A stretch of DNA of 64,000 nt from Flavobacterium reichenbachii (GCF_002217435.1 NZ_MUHF01000007.1:302555-366554), one strand, 5' to 3'; positions 43,295 to 52,639 are shown, counted from the stretch's first letter. The notes: generated by a model not told the origin, from the letters alone. Numbers and translations are program-made.

Positions 43295-43324
43295 CAAATA
43301 TAAAAATAATATTAAAGCGAACAA
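43295..43324 (-). promoter_or_regulatory. Promoter of tRNA-Met
   Basis: On the minus strand TTG (43324-43322), a 19-bp spacer and TATATTTG (43302-43295). This is the same layout and spacing as the tRNA-Pro promoter. Confidence 0.8.
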
Positions 43325-43411
43325 GCATAAAATGAAGAAAAAAAAATATTTTTAAAAATGCATTGTTTTTGGACATATATTCTTATATTTCGAAAAAATT
43401 AAAAGTAGCAC

Positions 43412-43804
43412 ATGGATCCAAAAATACGTTACGAAATCGAGTTTCCCATAAATTCTTCGCCGCAATTATTATATCAATATATATCAACTCCTTCAGGTTT
43501 ATCAGAATGGTTTGCCGACAATGTTAACTCAAGAGGAGAGTTTTTTACTTTTATTTGGAACGATTCGCAGGAAAAAGCGCGTCTTGCTTCTAAGAAATCT
43601 GGTGAAAAAGTAAAATTTAAATGGGTAGATGAAAGCAGTAAGGATACTGAATACTTTTTTGAACTTCACATTTTAGTGGATGAATTAACAAAAGACGTTT
43701 CGCTTATGGTAGTCGATTTTGCAGAAAAAGAAGAGGTAGGAGAAGCTAAACAATTGTGGGAGAATCAGATCTCAGACCTTAAACATCTTATAGGGTCTGT
43801 CTAG
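43412..43804 (+). CDS. START-like (SRPBCC/AHSA1-like) domain protein
   Basis: The 130-residue protein has a START-fold pattern with SPQLLYQYISTPSGLSEWFADNV near residue 15-37 and a C-terminal helix QLWENQISDLKHLIG. Proteins of this kind bind hydrophobic ligands or act as chaperone activators. It lies next to the class IV aminotransferase gene, a pairing common in Flavobacteria as far as I recall. Function unknown. Confidence 0.8.
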   Translation: MDPKIRYEIEFPINSSPQLLYQYISTPSGLSEWFADNVNSRGEFFTFIWNDSQEKARLASKKSGEKVKFKWVDESSKDTEYFFELHILVDELTKDVSLMVVDFAEKEEVGEAKQLWENQISDLKHLIGSV

Positions 43805-43858
43805 TAAAATTCTATTTTATGCCTTATATTTGCCCTGAACAAAATTCAGGGTTTTTTT

Positions 43859-44698
43859 ATGATTAATTTTAACGGAGATATTACAGCGCAGAACGATAAT
43901 ATATTAACTCAAAATCGTGCCTTTTTATATGGAGATGGTATTTTTGAAACGCTTAAAATTATCAATAATAAAATATTGTTTCTCGAAGATCATTATTTTA
44001 GATTAATGGCTTCAATGCGTGTAGTGCGAATGGAAATTCCGATGAACTTCACGATGGAGTATATGGAGGAACAAGTATTGAAGCTTGTACAGCAAAATGG
44101 ACTTTCGGCATCTGCGCGAGCTAGAATTACCGTTTTTAGAAATGACGGCGGCTTGTATCTGCCTCAAACCAACAATGTTTCTTTTTTAATTCACGCCACA
44201 CCACTCGAAAACACATTTTACACTTTAAATACAGCCTCCTATGAGGTAGATTTGTATAAAGATTTCTATGTGGCCAGACAATTATTATCGTCTATTAAAT
44301 CGACGAATAAAATGATTAATGTTACAGGAAGTATTTTTGCAAATGAAAATGGTTTAAACAACTGCATTTTAGTCAATGACAGTAAAAATGTTGTAGAAGT
44401 ACTGCAGGGAAATTTATTTATGGTTACCGGCAATAAATTAATCACCCCTCCGGTATCAGAAGGATGTTTGAATGGCGTTATGCGTAAACAAATTTTAGCT
44501 CTGGCTAAGAAAATAGAAGGCATAGAAGTAAAGGAAGAAATAATTTCTCCGTTTGATCTTCAAAAAGCAGACGAATTATTTCTAACAAATGTGATCACAG
44601 GAATACAGCCGATAACTAAATATCGAAAAAAAGATTTTACAAGTAATCTCGCTCATTTATTAGTTCAAAAACTAAATGATTCCATATCTGAAAACTAA
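43859..44698 (+). CDS. Class IV PLP-dependent aminotransferase
   Basis: The protein has 279 residues. Features are FLYGDGIFETLKI at residues 22-34 and, in the second half, SIKSTNKMINVTGS with the probable PLP Lys of SIK, VVEVLQGNLFMV, and TNVITGIQPI. The family includes 4-amino-4-deoxychorismate lyase, D-amino acid and branched-chain aminotransferases; length and motifs fit a PabC- or Dat-like member best. Its stop overlaps the convergent YqgE gene by 4 bp. Confidence 0.88.
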   Translation: MINFNGDITAQNDNILTQNRAFLYGDGIFETLKIINNKILFLEDHYFRLMASMRVVRMEIPMNFTMEYMEEQVLKLVQQNGLSASARARITVFRNDGGLYLPQTNNVSFLIHATPLENTFYTLNTASYEVDLYKDFYVARQLLSSIKSTNKMINVTGSIFANENGLNNCILVNDSKNVVEVLQGNLFMVTGNKLITPPVSEGCLNGVMRKQILALAKKIEGIEVKEEIISPFDLQKADELFLTNVITGIQPITKYRKKDFTSNLAHLLVQKLNDSISEN

Positions 44699-45255
44699 TT
44701 CAGATATGGGTTTTCAGGAGAATTTGACCAAATAAGATAATCGCCTCCAAGTTCCATAATCTGTTCTTTCCAGAAATGGGTGCTTGACTTTCCGATAATT
44801 TTATTTTTATAACTATTATCAGTTATAATCCAAGAGTTTCCCTGCATTTCACTCTCAAGCTGATTTTCTTCCCAACCAGTATAACCTAAGAAAAAACGAA
44901 TATTGTTTTTGCCAATAGATCCGTCGTTTATTAAGTCTTTGGTTGATTCAAAATCACCTCCCCAATAAATTCCATTAGAGATTTCGACACTATTCGGAAT
45001 CAATTCTGGAATATTATGAATAAAATATAGGTTGTCTTGTTCTACAGGGCCTCCGTTATATATTTTAAAAGATGCTTCAATCTCTGGGATTAAATCATTA
45101 ATAGTATACTTTAATGGTTTATTAATGATAAAACCGATTGAACCTTCTTTGTTATGATCTGCTAATAATATTACCGATCTGTTAAAAGATAAATCTCCAA
45201 TTATTGAAGGCTCGGCAATAAGCAGGTGTCCTTTTTTTAATTTTTCTGAAATCAT
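44695..45255 (-). CDS. YqgE/AlgH family protein
   Basis: From the Met at 45255 the protein is 186 residues (MISEKLKKGHLLIAEPSI). The upstream ATG at 45285 adds 10 unrelated residues. Family landmarks are GHLLIAEPSI, FNRSVILLADHNKEGSIGFIINKP, the GGPVEQDNLYFIH block and FLGYTGWEENQLESEM. Function unknown in most bacteria. The 3' ends of this gene and the aminotransferase overlap by 4 bp. Confidence 0.93.
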   Translation of the reverse strand: MISEKLKKGHLLIAEPSIIGDLSFNRSVILLADHNKEGSIGFIINKPLKYTINDLIPEIEASFKIYNGGPVEQDNLYFIHNIPELIPNSVEISNGIYWGGDFESTKDLINDGSIGKNNIRFFLGYTGWEENQLESEMQGNSWIITDNSYKNKIIGKSSTHFWKEQIMELGGDYLIWSNSPENPYLN

Positions 45256-45323
45256 ACGGCTACAATTTTTATTAAATTTAGTCATAAAAATTTTAAAAAC
45301 CCAATAAAATCGATAAACCGCAC

Positions 45324-45350
45324 AAAAAAACCTTCCATAGGGAAGGTTTT
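45324..45350 (-). terminator. Terminator of the HU gene
   Basis: The stem AACCTTCC / GGAAGGTT with a 4-nt loop is followed on the minus strand by TTTTTTTGTG. Confidence 0.85.
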
Positions 45351-45383
45351 AATTATATTATAAGTTTAGAGAACTTTCTTACT

Positions 45384-45656
45384 TTAGTTCACTGCACCTT
45401 CTAATTCAGCTCCTGCTTTGAATTTTACAACATTTTTAGCAGCGATTTTGATAGTTTTTCCTGTTTGTGGGTTTCTACCGTCTCTTGCAGCTCTTGCAGA
45501 TACTGACCAAGATCCAAATCCTACTAACGAAATTCTTCCACCTTTTTTCAAAGTAGTTCCTACGTTACCTAAAAATGACTCTAAAGCTAATTTTGCCGCA
45601 GCTTTTGTGATTCCTGCATCAGCAGCGATAGCATCGATTAATTCTGATTTGTTCAT
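45384..45656 (-). CDS. HU family DNA-binding protein
   Basis: This 90-residue histone-like protein has the HU signature GFGSWSVSARAARDGRNPQTGK in the beta arm region and MNKSELIDAIAADAGITK at the start. It binds DNA non-specifically as a dimer, shaping the nucleoid. A TTG-N19-TAAATTTG promoter is upstream and a strong terminator downstream, so it is monocistronic and probably highly expressed. Confidence 0.96.
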   Translation of the reverse strand: MNKSELIDAIAADAGITKAAAKLALESFLGNVGTTLKKGGRISLVGFGSWSVSARAARDGRNPQTGKTIKIAAKNVVKFKAGAELEGAVN

Positions 45657-45699
45657 AATAATAGTTATTAATTGTTGGTTAAAAAAAATTGTTAATACA

Positions 45700-45729
45700 C
45701 AAATTTAGTAGGAAATCCGTTGCGTGCAA
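45700..45729 (-). promoter_or_regulatory. Promoter of the HU gene
   Basis: On the minus strand TTG (45729-45727), a 19-bp spacer and TAAATTTG (45707-45700), 44 bp before the HU ATG. Confidence 0.75.
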
Positions 45730-45835
45730 GTGTTTTCGCTAATTTTAGTAAAAATTGTTGATAACTTGCTTTTTTTGTTCATAACAGATGTTATTCGTCG
45801 ATAAAAAACAAGTAGAAACCCCTGTTTTACTGAGC

Positions 45836-46783
45836 TTAATAGACTTTTGCGCTTTCAGAGAAGCTCACTCCATTTAGTAATTCTGCTGCCTGCATTCGCT
45901 TTTTTCCTGCAATTTGTAAACTTAATAACTGAATATACCCGCTTTTTATTGCAATCTTGATTTCTTTTTTGCTGCAAATCAAGCTCCCAATTTCAAAATT
46001 ATGATCTTCTACAACCAATTTTGTTTCGTATATTTTGATGCTTTGCTCTGTATCTTTATCTTTTAGAAAACACCATGCTGCCGGATAAGGACTTAAGCCT
46101 CGAATCAGGTTATTGATTTCATCACCAGATTTTGTCCAGTCGATCTTACAATTTTCTTTATTTAGTTTATAAGCTGTTTTAATTTCTGCATTATCTTCCT
46201 GAATTGATGTAGTGACATTTCCGGTTTCAATAACTTTTAAAGTTTCAATAACAGTTTCGCTTCCTAATACCATTAATCGGTCGTGCAATTGTCCGGCATT
46301 TTCTTGCGGTTCAATAGTAAGTTCAGAATTTAAAATCATTGCTCCGGTATCGATTTTATCATCTATAAAAAAAGTAGTAACACCTGTTTTGGTTTCTCCA
46401 TTTATAATAGCCCAGTTTATTGGAGCTGCACCGCGATAATTTGGCAGTAAAGAAGCATGAAGATTAAAAGTTCCTAAACTTGGCATTTCCCAGACAACTT
46501 TTGGCAGCATTCTAAAAGCCACAACAATTTGCAGATTAGCATTTAATGCCTTTAATTCTGCTAAGAAACTTTCGTCTTTTAAATTTGCCGGCTGTAATAA
46601 AGTCAAATTATTTGCAAGCGAATATTCTTTTACAGCCGAATATTTTATTTTTTGTCCGCGTCCTGCAGGTTTATCCGCTGCCGTGATCACGCCTACAACA
46701 TCATAATTGTTTTTGATGATGGTATCCAAAATGCCTACAGCAAATTCCGGAGTTCCCATAAATATAATTTTCAATTTTTTCAT
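45836..46783 (-). CDS. fmt: Methionyl-tRNA formyltransferase
   Basis: The protein has 315 residues. It formylates Met-tRNA for initiation. Features are FMGTPEFAVGIL at 9-20, the catalytic block NLHASLLPNYRGAAPINWAIINGETKTGVT and DDKIDTGAM, then a C-terminal OB-like tRNA-binding domain (about 210-315). It overlaps the recQ stop codon by one base (TAATG), so the two are translationally coupled. Confidence 0.96.
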   Translation of the reverse strand: MKKLKIIFMGTPEFAVGILDTIIKNNYDVVGVITAADKPAGRGQKIKYSAVKEYSLANNLTLLQPANLKDESFLAELKALNANLQIVVAFRMLPKVVWEMPSLGTFNLHASLLPNYRGAAPINWAIINGETKTGVTTFFIDDKIDTGAMILNSELTIEPQENAGQLHDRLMVLGSETVIETLKVIETGNVTTSIQEDNAEIKTAYKLNKENCKIDWTKSGDEINNLIRGLSPYPAAWCFLKDKDTEQSIKIYETKLVVEDHNFEIGSLICSKKEIKIAIKSGYIQLLSLQIAGKKRMQAAELLNGVSFSESAKVY

Positions 46784-48678
46784 TATAATTTTAAAGTGTA
46801 TTTATTGTTCGGTTGTATAATAATATAGTTATTTTCTAATAATTCCTGAAGTGCCAGAATAATATCTTTGGTATCCATTTTTATTTGAGACTGAATTTCT
46901 CTTGATGTCAAAGCCGCAGTTTTTAATAAAGCCAAAATTTTATCGGCAATAGAATCTGCCTCTGTTATTTTGCCTTTTTGCGTAATGCAGTAGGAGCAGA
47001 CACCGCAGTTAGAATTGGTTTCTTCTCCAAAATAATCCAAAATTAAACGATTTTTGCACGTTTTATTTTCTTTTATATAATGCAGAACAGACATAAGCTG
47101 TTCTTTTTTGAGCTGATTTTGTTTTTCTAAATATTTTGAAACTCTGTTAATTGTCAAATCGTCTTCACGAACTTCATTAAATAATATAGTAGCGTCGTTG
47201 TTTTTAGATTTGTATTCGATAATTTCTTTTTCTTTCAGTTTTTCCAGAACAACATTTACTTGTGCTTCAGAACGATGTGATTTTTTTGCAATCAATGGCA
47301 GATTAAAAGGAACTTTCATTTCGTAAATTCCAGGGTAGGTTCTTAAAATAGCCAGTAAAATTTCTTCATCATTGGGATTAAGGCTCATATATCGAATCAC
47401 TTCTTTGGATTCAATCAAAAACTGAACAGTAATTTTTTCTGAAAATTCCTGAGACATTGTAATGATTCCCTGTTGATTTAAAAACTGTAAAGCATTGTAG
47501 GCTTTAAGGGTTGAAAACTCATATTTCTGGCAGAAATGATTCATTTTAAAAGAAAACGAATCGTCTAAACCTTCGCCATACGCTATCTGAAAATAGTTGC
47601 AGAGTTTATTATAAACCGACTTTAGGAATTTTTTATCAGGAAGAACACTTAAAAACTGCTGTTCGGTTTGCCCGCCGTCAGAAGCGTTTGTCAGTAAAAC
47701 GGCAAAAGATTTTCCTCCGTTTCTTCCCGCCCTTCCAGATTCCTGGTAATAATTTTCGATATTTTCAGGAAGCTGTGTATGAATAACTGTTTTTACATTA
47801 TCCTTGTCAATTCCCATTCCAAAGGCATTTGTCGCAACAATAACCTGCGCTTGTTCCGACATCCACATTTGCATGTTTTTGTCTTTCTCTTTTGCCGAAA
47901 GTCCGCCGTGATAATAAGTTGCCCTAAAGCCAAGTGATTGCAATTGCGTCGACATGTTTAAGCAGGATTTCCTGTTTCGGACATATATTATAGAAGGCTG
48001 CGGATTTTTTTTCAAAATCTGTTCAACACGATATAATTTGTCCTCAACTTCAAAAACCATGTAGGCAATATTTTCCCTTGCAAAAGACTGCTGAAAAAGT
48101 TTGGTGTCTTTCAATTCCAGCTCGGTTTTAATATCTTCTATGACTCTGGGAGTTGCAGTTGCTGTAAGTGCCAAAAACGGAATTTTAGGAAAGAATTTTC
48201 TAAGTCCGGAAATCTTCAAATAAGCCGGACGAAAATCATGCCCCCATTGTGACACACAATGTGCTTCGTCAATAGCAATTAAATTTATGGGTAAATTTTT
48301 AATGCGCTCCAGAATCCAATCCGATTGAAGTCGTTCTGGAGAAAGGTACAAAAACTTGTAATTTCCGTATTGGCAGTTGTCCAGAAGATCAATGATTTCT
48401 TCGGTATGAATGCCGCCTGTAAGTGCAATAGCTTTTATGTCTCTTTTTTGCAAATTCGCTACCTGATCTTTCATTAAGGCAATCAAAGGCGAAATTACAA
48501 GACAGATTCCTTCCTGCATCATTGCGGGAACCTGAAAACAGATCGATTTTCCGCCGCCGGTAGGTAATAGAGCAAAAGTATCCTGACCATCTAAAACCGA
48601 ATCAATAATTTCTTTTTGAAGCGGTCTAAAGCTGTCGTGTTTCCAGTATTTTAAAAGAATTTCCTCCGCTTGAAGCAT
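46783..48678 (-). CDS. recQ: ATP-dependent DNA helicase RecQ
   Basis: This 631-residue protein is a superfamily 2 helicase. It has the Walker A LLPTGGGKS, DEAHCVSQWGHDFRP, the SF2 motif GMGIDKDNVKTVIH and QESGRAGRNG, then a RecQ C-terminal zinc region (CKNR, CGVCSYC) and a winged helix. The C-terminus has a small winged-helix-like end and no recognisable HRDC domain, as in some shorter RecQ proteins. Role: recombination and fork repair. Confidence 0.94.
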   Translation of the reverse strand: MLQAEEILLKYWKHDSFRPLQKEIIDSVLDGQDTFALLPTGGGKSICFQVPAMMQEGICLVISPLIALMKDQVANLQKRDIKAIALTGGIHTEEIIDLLDNCQYGNYKFLYLSPERLQSDWILERIKNLPINLIAIDEAHCVSQWGHDFRPAYLKISGLRKFFPKIPFLALTATATPRVIEDIKTELELKDTKLFQQSFARENIAYMVFEVEDKLYRVEQILKKNPQPSIIYVRNRKSCLNMSTQLQSLGFRATYYHGGLSAKEKDKNMQMWMSEQAQVIVATNAFGMGIDKDNVKTVIHTQLPENIENYYQESGRAGRNGGKSFAVLLTNASDGGQTEQQFLSVLPDKKFLKSVYNKLCNYFQIAYGEGLDDSFSFKMNHFCQKYEFSTLKAYNALQFLNQQGIITMSQEFSEKITVQFLIESKEVIRYMSLNPNDEEILLAILRTYPGIYEMKVPFNLPLIAKKSHRSEAQVNVVLEKLKEKEIIEYKSKNNDATILFNEVREDDLTINRVSKYLEKQNQLKKEQLMSVLHYIKENKTCKNRLILDYFGEETNSNCGVCSYCITQKGKITEADSIADKILALLKTAALTSREIQSQIKMDTKDIILALQELLENNYIIIQPNNKYTLKL

Positions 48679-48741
48679 TGCTTTCGTTTTAAAGTTAAAA
48701 ATTTAGAAATCAGTTTCTAGTTTACAACTTTAAACCAAATA

Positions 48742-49275
48742 CTAAATTTTATCTAAGATATAAAGAATTCTGTTTTCTACCGTATCTTTTGGTACTTCTA
48801 TTAAGTCGTAACCGTACTTCTTGTAAGTTTCGATAAGGTGTTTTTGAATTTCCAATGCCTGTTCAAAATTTTCATAACGCTCCGTGTCGCTCTGATAAAT
48901 TTCTTCCCAAGGCGGCAAAATAAAAGTTTTAGAATATTTAAAATCCTCACAAGCTTTTGTAAAATGCTCCGGATATTCATCGCCAATATAATCCATGTAA
49001 GCCACAACGTCGGGAATTCCCCTGTCGATAAAAACTACATTATCAGGCTCTTCTTTAGCATTTTTAAATTGCTGAATTCGTCCTTCCAATAACATTTTGC
49101 TAAACAATAAAGGCTCTTCCAGAAACAACTGGTCAATCCCTCGCTGCTGTGCTTCGAGTGTAACTTGTCTTGAAATTTCAGGGTAACAGCAGTAGCCACG
49201 AGCCACCAATTCGTTAATAAGCGTAGATTTTCCTGTACCAGGACCGCCAAGGAGAACTATGATTTCTTTTTGCAC
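48742..49275 (-). CDS. AAA-type nucleoside-triphosphatase (NadR/AAA_28-like)
   Basis: The start is taken as GTG at 49275 (MQKEIIVLLGGPGTGKST, 177 residues). The longer frame from 49365 would begin upstream of a TAAATTTG promoter box (49300-49293), which sits about 18 bp before this GTG. P-loop GGPGTGKS is near residue 10. DRGIPDVVAYMDY is typical of the AAA_28 or NadR-like family of small kinases and phosphotransferases. Function unknown; the neighbour is recQ. Confidence 0.85.
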   Translation of the reverse strand: MQKEIIVLLGGPGTGKSTLINELVARGYCCYPEISRQVTLEAQQRGIDQLFLEEPLLFSKMLLEGRIQQFKNAKEEPDNVVFIDRGIPDVVAYMDYIGDEYPEHFTKACEDFKYSKTFILPPWEEIYQSDTERYENFEQALEIQKHLIETYKKYGYDLIEVPKDTVENRILYILDKI

Positions 49276-49370
49276 TTTCGTAAAATAAAGCGCAAATTTA
49301 CCTAAAGTAATTGTATTTAAAAAGATTATTTTGTCGGAAGCGAATGATTTCGCAATTTTTGGCAATATGG

Positions 49371-49444
49371 GTTCCTGCTGTTCGCTTCAATCTTTTGCTT
49401 TTTAAAGAAAAAAGCAAAAGGATTTTCACTTCCATCAGGGCTAA
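49371..49444. repeat. Dispersed hairpin repeat, copy 2
   Basis: The left arm TTCCTGCTGTTCGCTTCAAT and right arm GGATTTTCACTTCCATCAGG match those of the copy at 7135-7226 with 3 and 2 differences. The hairpin between them (CTTTTGC... GCAAAAG) has a different sequence but the same base stem. Confidence 0.8.
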
Positions 49445-49490
49445 AGAGGAGAGAAGGTTTTGTTTTTGGAAATATTTAATCGATACTTCT

Positions 49491-49517
49491 CCTGCAAGGT
49501 TTTCAAAACCTTGTAGG
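49491..49517. repeat. 27-bp palindrome
   Basis: The left half CCTGCAAGGTTTT and right half AAAACCTTGTAGG are inverted with one mismatch around a central C. It is in the same intergenic region as the hairpin repeat. Confidence 0.7.
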
Positions 49518-49534
49518 TGTTCGAATCGATGTAT

Positions 49535-50311
49535 TTAGGCTCTTCCAGCAATATTTAATTCAGAATAGGTGTGTTTAGTCAGATTAATTTTTAAACTTAT
49601 ATTACAATTTCCTCCGTCGCTCATATCAATTAAAAAATATTTAAATGATTTTTCAGTATTAAAGCTTTTGCAGTAACACTTTATCAAAACTTCTTTTTCT
49701 TGTTTTTCATTTATAACGGCAATACATTGCTTAATATAAGTATCAATTTTTCTTAATTTTGAATTGTTCTCAGTGAAACATTTTTTTATTATTTGATCAA
49801 CTTCAATTAATTCCGCCTGATTCAAATCATAAGGTTTTAATTTTTCAGGATTATCATTAAAATAGATTCCATAGAATTTATGATCAAAAGTAAAGATGGC
49901 ATAATCACTATATTTTCTAAAATCTAATTTGCTTTTTATTTGAAATAGATTTTTTTTGATTTCGATTCGCAAGGGAAAATTTGGCTGAATAAATTCTATA
50001 AAATTATTTTTAATTACAGCTTTTTCGCTTCGGTTGTATTTGAATGGGAAACGATTGAAATATATTGTGTCCTTTTTGAAATAACATATACCACTAAATT
50101 TTTCAATTTTTTCATAATCTGGGCTTTTTTCAATTATGGTAAAAATATAACTGCTGTCAGAATAGAATTCAAATTTCATTTTCCCTCCAAAATCATAATC
50201 ATTTACAGCAGATATTTTTTCAATTTTGCTTGTATTTGTTTTCGATTTTTCTTTTTTACACTGAATAAGTAATCCTGAAATAACTAGTAAGAATATGATT
50301 TTAAATTTCAT
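49535..50311 (-). CDS. Lipoprotein of unknown function
   Basis: The protein has 258 residues with a signal peptide and lipobox ending in C18 (LLIQC). The body is beta-rich with no known domain. It starts 21 bp downstream of the alpha/beta hydrolase gene and may share its transcript. Confidence 0.6.
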   Translation of the reverse strand: MKFKIIFLLVISGLLIQCKKEKSKTNTSKIEKISAVNDYDFGGKMKFEFYSDSSYIFTIIEKSPDYEKIEKFSGICYFKKDTIYFNRFPFKYNRSEKAVIKNNFIEFIQPNFPLRIEIKKNLFQIKSKLDFRKYSDYAIFTFDHKFYGIYFNDNPEKLKPYDLNQAELIEVDQIIKKCFTENNSKLRKIDTYIKQCIAVINEKQEKEVLIKCYCKSFNTEKSFKYFLIDMSDGGNCNISLKINLTKHTYSELNIAGRA

Positions 50312-50332
50312 AATTTTTTATATTAAACGATA

Positions 50333-51247
50333 CTATTCACAAAACAAAAACTTCCCAGAATCCTTGCCTTTTTTAGAAGGAACAATCAAGTGCGATTCAA
50401 ATTTCTTTCCTTTCACGACATCATTCACAAAATCCAAAACATATTGTTTTCCGTCATGAAAAAGGTAACCCGAAAATTCATGTCCGCCTCCGCAGAAAGT
50501 AATCAGTTCAATGTCTTTATGTAGATCGTTCATATGATTGTAAACCGCATACGAACCAAAAAGAATCAGCCAGCCAGAAGCGTTTGTAGGGCAGGAGCGA
50601 TGCGAACCCGCACCGTAGGGAACAGTATCGTCAGTACTTCCGTGCGCTAATAACATCGGAATCGCCTTTTGTTTCGTAATCAAATTAATATCCTGAATCG
50701 CACCAGAGCCTCCAATAAAACCTTTGTATTTGAAATTTTCCGGCAGATTATTCTTGTATAAGTTCATTAATTTATAATCCCAAAACGAAGCATGAAAACC
50801 AATTTCGGCGCCAGCACTAATTCCCGAAATAAAGAATTTTGAAGTGTCCAAATTATATTGATCTGCGTTTTCGATTAAGTAAGAAGTCGCCTGCCACATA
50901 TCGCTCACACCAATCTGAATCGCTTTTATTTTTTCGGTAAGTGTTCCTTTACAACCAAAATCTTTTCCTTTCATATATAAACTGTACGAAATACTGGCAA
51001 CCGCATAGCCATTTTGCGCCATAAACATTCCGAATTCTTTTTCGCTTGTACGTTCTCCGCCAGAAAACCCGCCACCAAAAGCAAATAGAATCAACGGAAT
51101 TTTTTCATTAGATTTTTTCTTTGGCAGATATAAATCTAAATCCAGTTTTATAGTATCATTTTGAAAATAAGTCAGCGTTTTGACTTCCTGTGCCTGAATA
51201 TTATGAAAAGTGAGAATTGTAAAAAGTAAAAAGAAGATTTTTTTCAT
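50333..51247 (-). CDS. Exported alpha/beta hydrolase
   Basis: From the Met at 51247 the protein is 304 residues with a signal peptide (MKKIFFLLFTILTFHNIQAQ). An alpha/beta hydrolase fold is seen: oxyanion-hole GGGFSGG, nucleophile elbow G-I-S-A-G in ISGISAGAEIG and the closing DDTVPYGAG and GGGHEFSG blocks with the probable Asp and His. It resembles BD-FAE and lipase-like esterases. The substrate is unknown. Confidence 0.85.
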   Translation of the reverse strand: MKKIFFLLFTILTFHNIQAQEVKTLTYFQNDTIKLDLDLYLPKKKSNEKIPLILFAFGGGFSGGERTSEKEFGMFMAQNGYAVASISYSLYMKGKDFGCKGTLTEKIKAIQIGVSDMWQATSYLIENADQYNLDTSKFFISGISAGAEIGFHASFWDYKLMNLYKNNLPENFKYKGFIGGSGAIQDINLITKQKAIPMLLAHGSTDDTVPYGAGSHRSCPTNASGWLILFGSYAVYNHMNDLHKDIELITFCGGGHEFSGYLFHDGKQYVLDFVNDVVKGKKFESHLIVPSKKGKDSGKFLFCE

Positions 51248-51284
51248 TTTGATTTGTTTTAATGTCAAAGAGTTAAGCGCAAAC

Positions 51285-51386
51285 TTGTCATCCTGAGGAA
51301 CGAAGGATCACATAAGTATCTCCTCACATAAATTCTCCAATCCTTGTCGAATTTCTAGTGTGATTCTTCCTTTGTCAGGATGACAA
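51285..51386. repeat. MITE-like element with 12-bp inverted ends
   Basis: TTGTCATCCTGA (51285-51296) and TCAGGATGACAA (51375-51386) are perfect inverted repeats bounding 102 bp. It lies in the 367-bp gap 51248-51614, which also holds CTTTG-type repeats near 51490-51530. Confidence 0.75.
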
Positions 51387-51587
51387 AAATGACGAAAAGA
51401 CTCATAATTTCCTGAGAGATTTTATTGCATTCTTTTCTCAAATATAAGATGAAATTTGACAAAGAAATAATGTTACAATGCTTTTTTCTCTGCACCTTTG
51501 CGCCTTTGGAACTTTGAACCTTTAAAACAAAGTTTTAAGCCCGGAAAAAATCTAAAATCTAAACTCAAAAATCTGAAATCAAAAGCG

Positions 51588-51595
51588 TATATTTG
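51588..51595 (+). promoter_or_regulatory. Candidate -7 box of the DUF493 gene
   Basis: TATATTTG lies 19 bp before the ATG at 51615. No matching TTG was found. Confidence 0.4.
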
Positions 51596-51614
51596 CGTTT
51601 ATTTTTAATTACGA

Positions 51615-51911
51615 ATGGAGAACGATAAAGAAAAAAACACCGCCGAATTTTACGAAAGATTAAAAGTAGAGTTAGACAACTCAAATACTTGGCCAGCAGA
51701 ATATTTGTATAAATTTATTGTGCCTTCTGTAGCTGATAATGTAGAGAGAGTCGAAAAAGCTTTTGACAGAATGGGTGCGGTTATCAAAACCACAAAATCT
51801 AAAACGGGTAAATTTACCAGTGTTTCTGTAGATGTTACGATGAACAGCGCCGATGAGGTGATTGATAAATACAAAGAAGTTTCTACAATAGAAGGGATAG
51901 TTTCATTATAA
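51615..51911 (+). CDS. DUF493 (YbeD-like) family protein
   Basis: The protein has 98 residues. The pattern WPAEYLYKFIVPSVADNVERVEKAF followed by FTSVSVDVTMNSADEVIDKYKEVSTIEGIVSL fits the DUF493/YbeD ferredoxin-like fold. The second gene DUF4290 follows after 3 bp and murA further on, a fixed trio in many Bacteroidota. Confidence 0.9.
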   Translation: MENDKEKNTAEFYERLKVELDNSNTWPAEYLYKFIVPSVADNVERVEKAFDRMGAVIKTTKSKTGKFTSVSVDVTMNSADEVIDKYKEVSTIEGIVSL

Positions 51912-51914
51912 CTT

Positions 51915-52634
51915 ATGGTCGAAAAATATAAAAAAGAAGTCGCGAATGACGTTGTTTTTAATTTAGAATATAATTCTGAAAGACAGCGTTTACTTATTCC
52001 GGAATATGGTCGTCATTTGCAAAAACTGATCGATCAGGCCACTCATATTGATGATAGTGAAACGCGCAATAAAGCTGCGAAATACATTATTCAGGTTATG
52101 GGAAGTCTGAATCCGCATTTGCGGGACGTACCAGATTTTCAGCATAAATTATGGGATCAATTGTTTATTATGTCTGATTTTAAATTAGATGTAGAATCTC
52201 CGTATCCGATTCCGTCTCGAGATGTATTGCAGTTAAAACCAGATGTGCTTCATTATCCGCAAAACTTTCCTAAATACAGATTTTATGGTAACAATATCAA
52301 ATATATGATTGATGTTGCCAACAAATGGGAAGACGGCGAAATGAAAAATGCATTGGTACTCGTGATTGCCAACCACATGAAAAAGTCTTTTTTGAGCTGG
52401 AACAAAGACACTGTAAAAGACGATGTTATTTTTGAACATTTATTTGAATTGTCCGGAGGAAAAATCAACTTACTGCAAAGTACAGAAGAACTTTTGAATA
52501 CAACTGATTTGATGCGTACAAATAAACGTATGTCAAATAAAATTTCACCGGCAGGACCACCAAAAATTCAGAGCAACAAAAACAATAATAAAGGAGGTAA
52601 AAAACCTTTTCAAAAAAATAACAATCAGAAATAA
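51915..52634 (+). CDS. DUF4290 domain-containing protein
   Basis: The protein has 239 residues. The start LEYNSERQRLLIPEYGRHLQKLIDQA is typical of DUF4290, which is restricted to Bacteroidota. The tail is basic and Asn- and Lys-rich (KIQSNKNNNKGGKKPFQKNN). Function unknown; position next to DUF493 and murA is common. Confidence 0.9.
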   Translation: MVEKYKKEVANDVVFNLEYNSERQRLLIPEYGRHLQKLIDQATHIDDSETRNKAAKYIIQVMGSLNPHLRDVPDFQHKLWDQLFIMSDFKLDVESPYPIPSRDVLQLKPDVLHYPQNFPKYRFYGNNIKYMIDVANKWEDGEMKNALVLVIANHMKKSFLSWNKDTVKDDVIFEHLFELSGGKINLLQSTEELLNTTDLMRTNKRMSNKISPAGPPKIQSNKNNNKGGKKPFQKNNNQK

Positions 52635-52639
52635 AAAAG

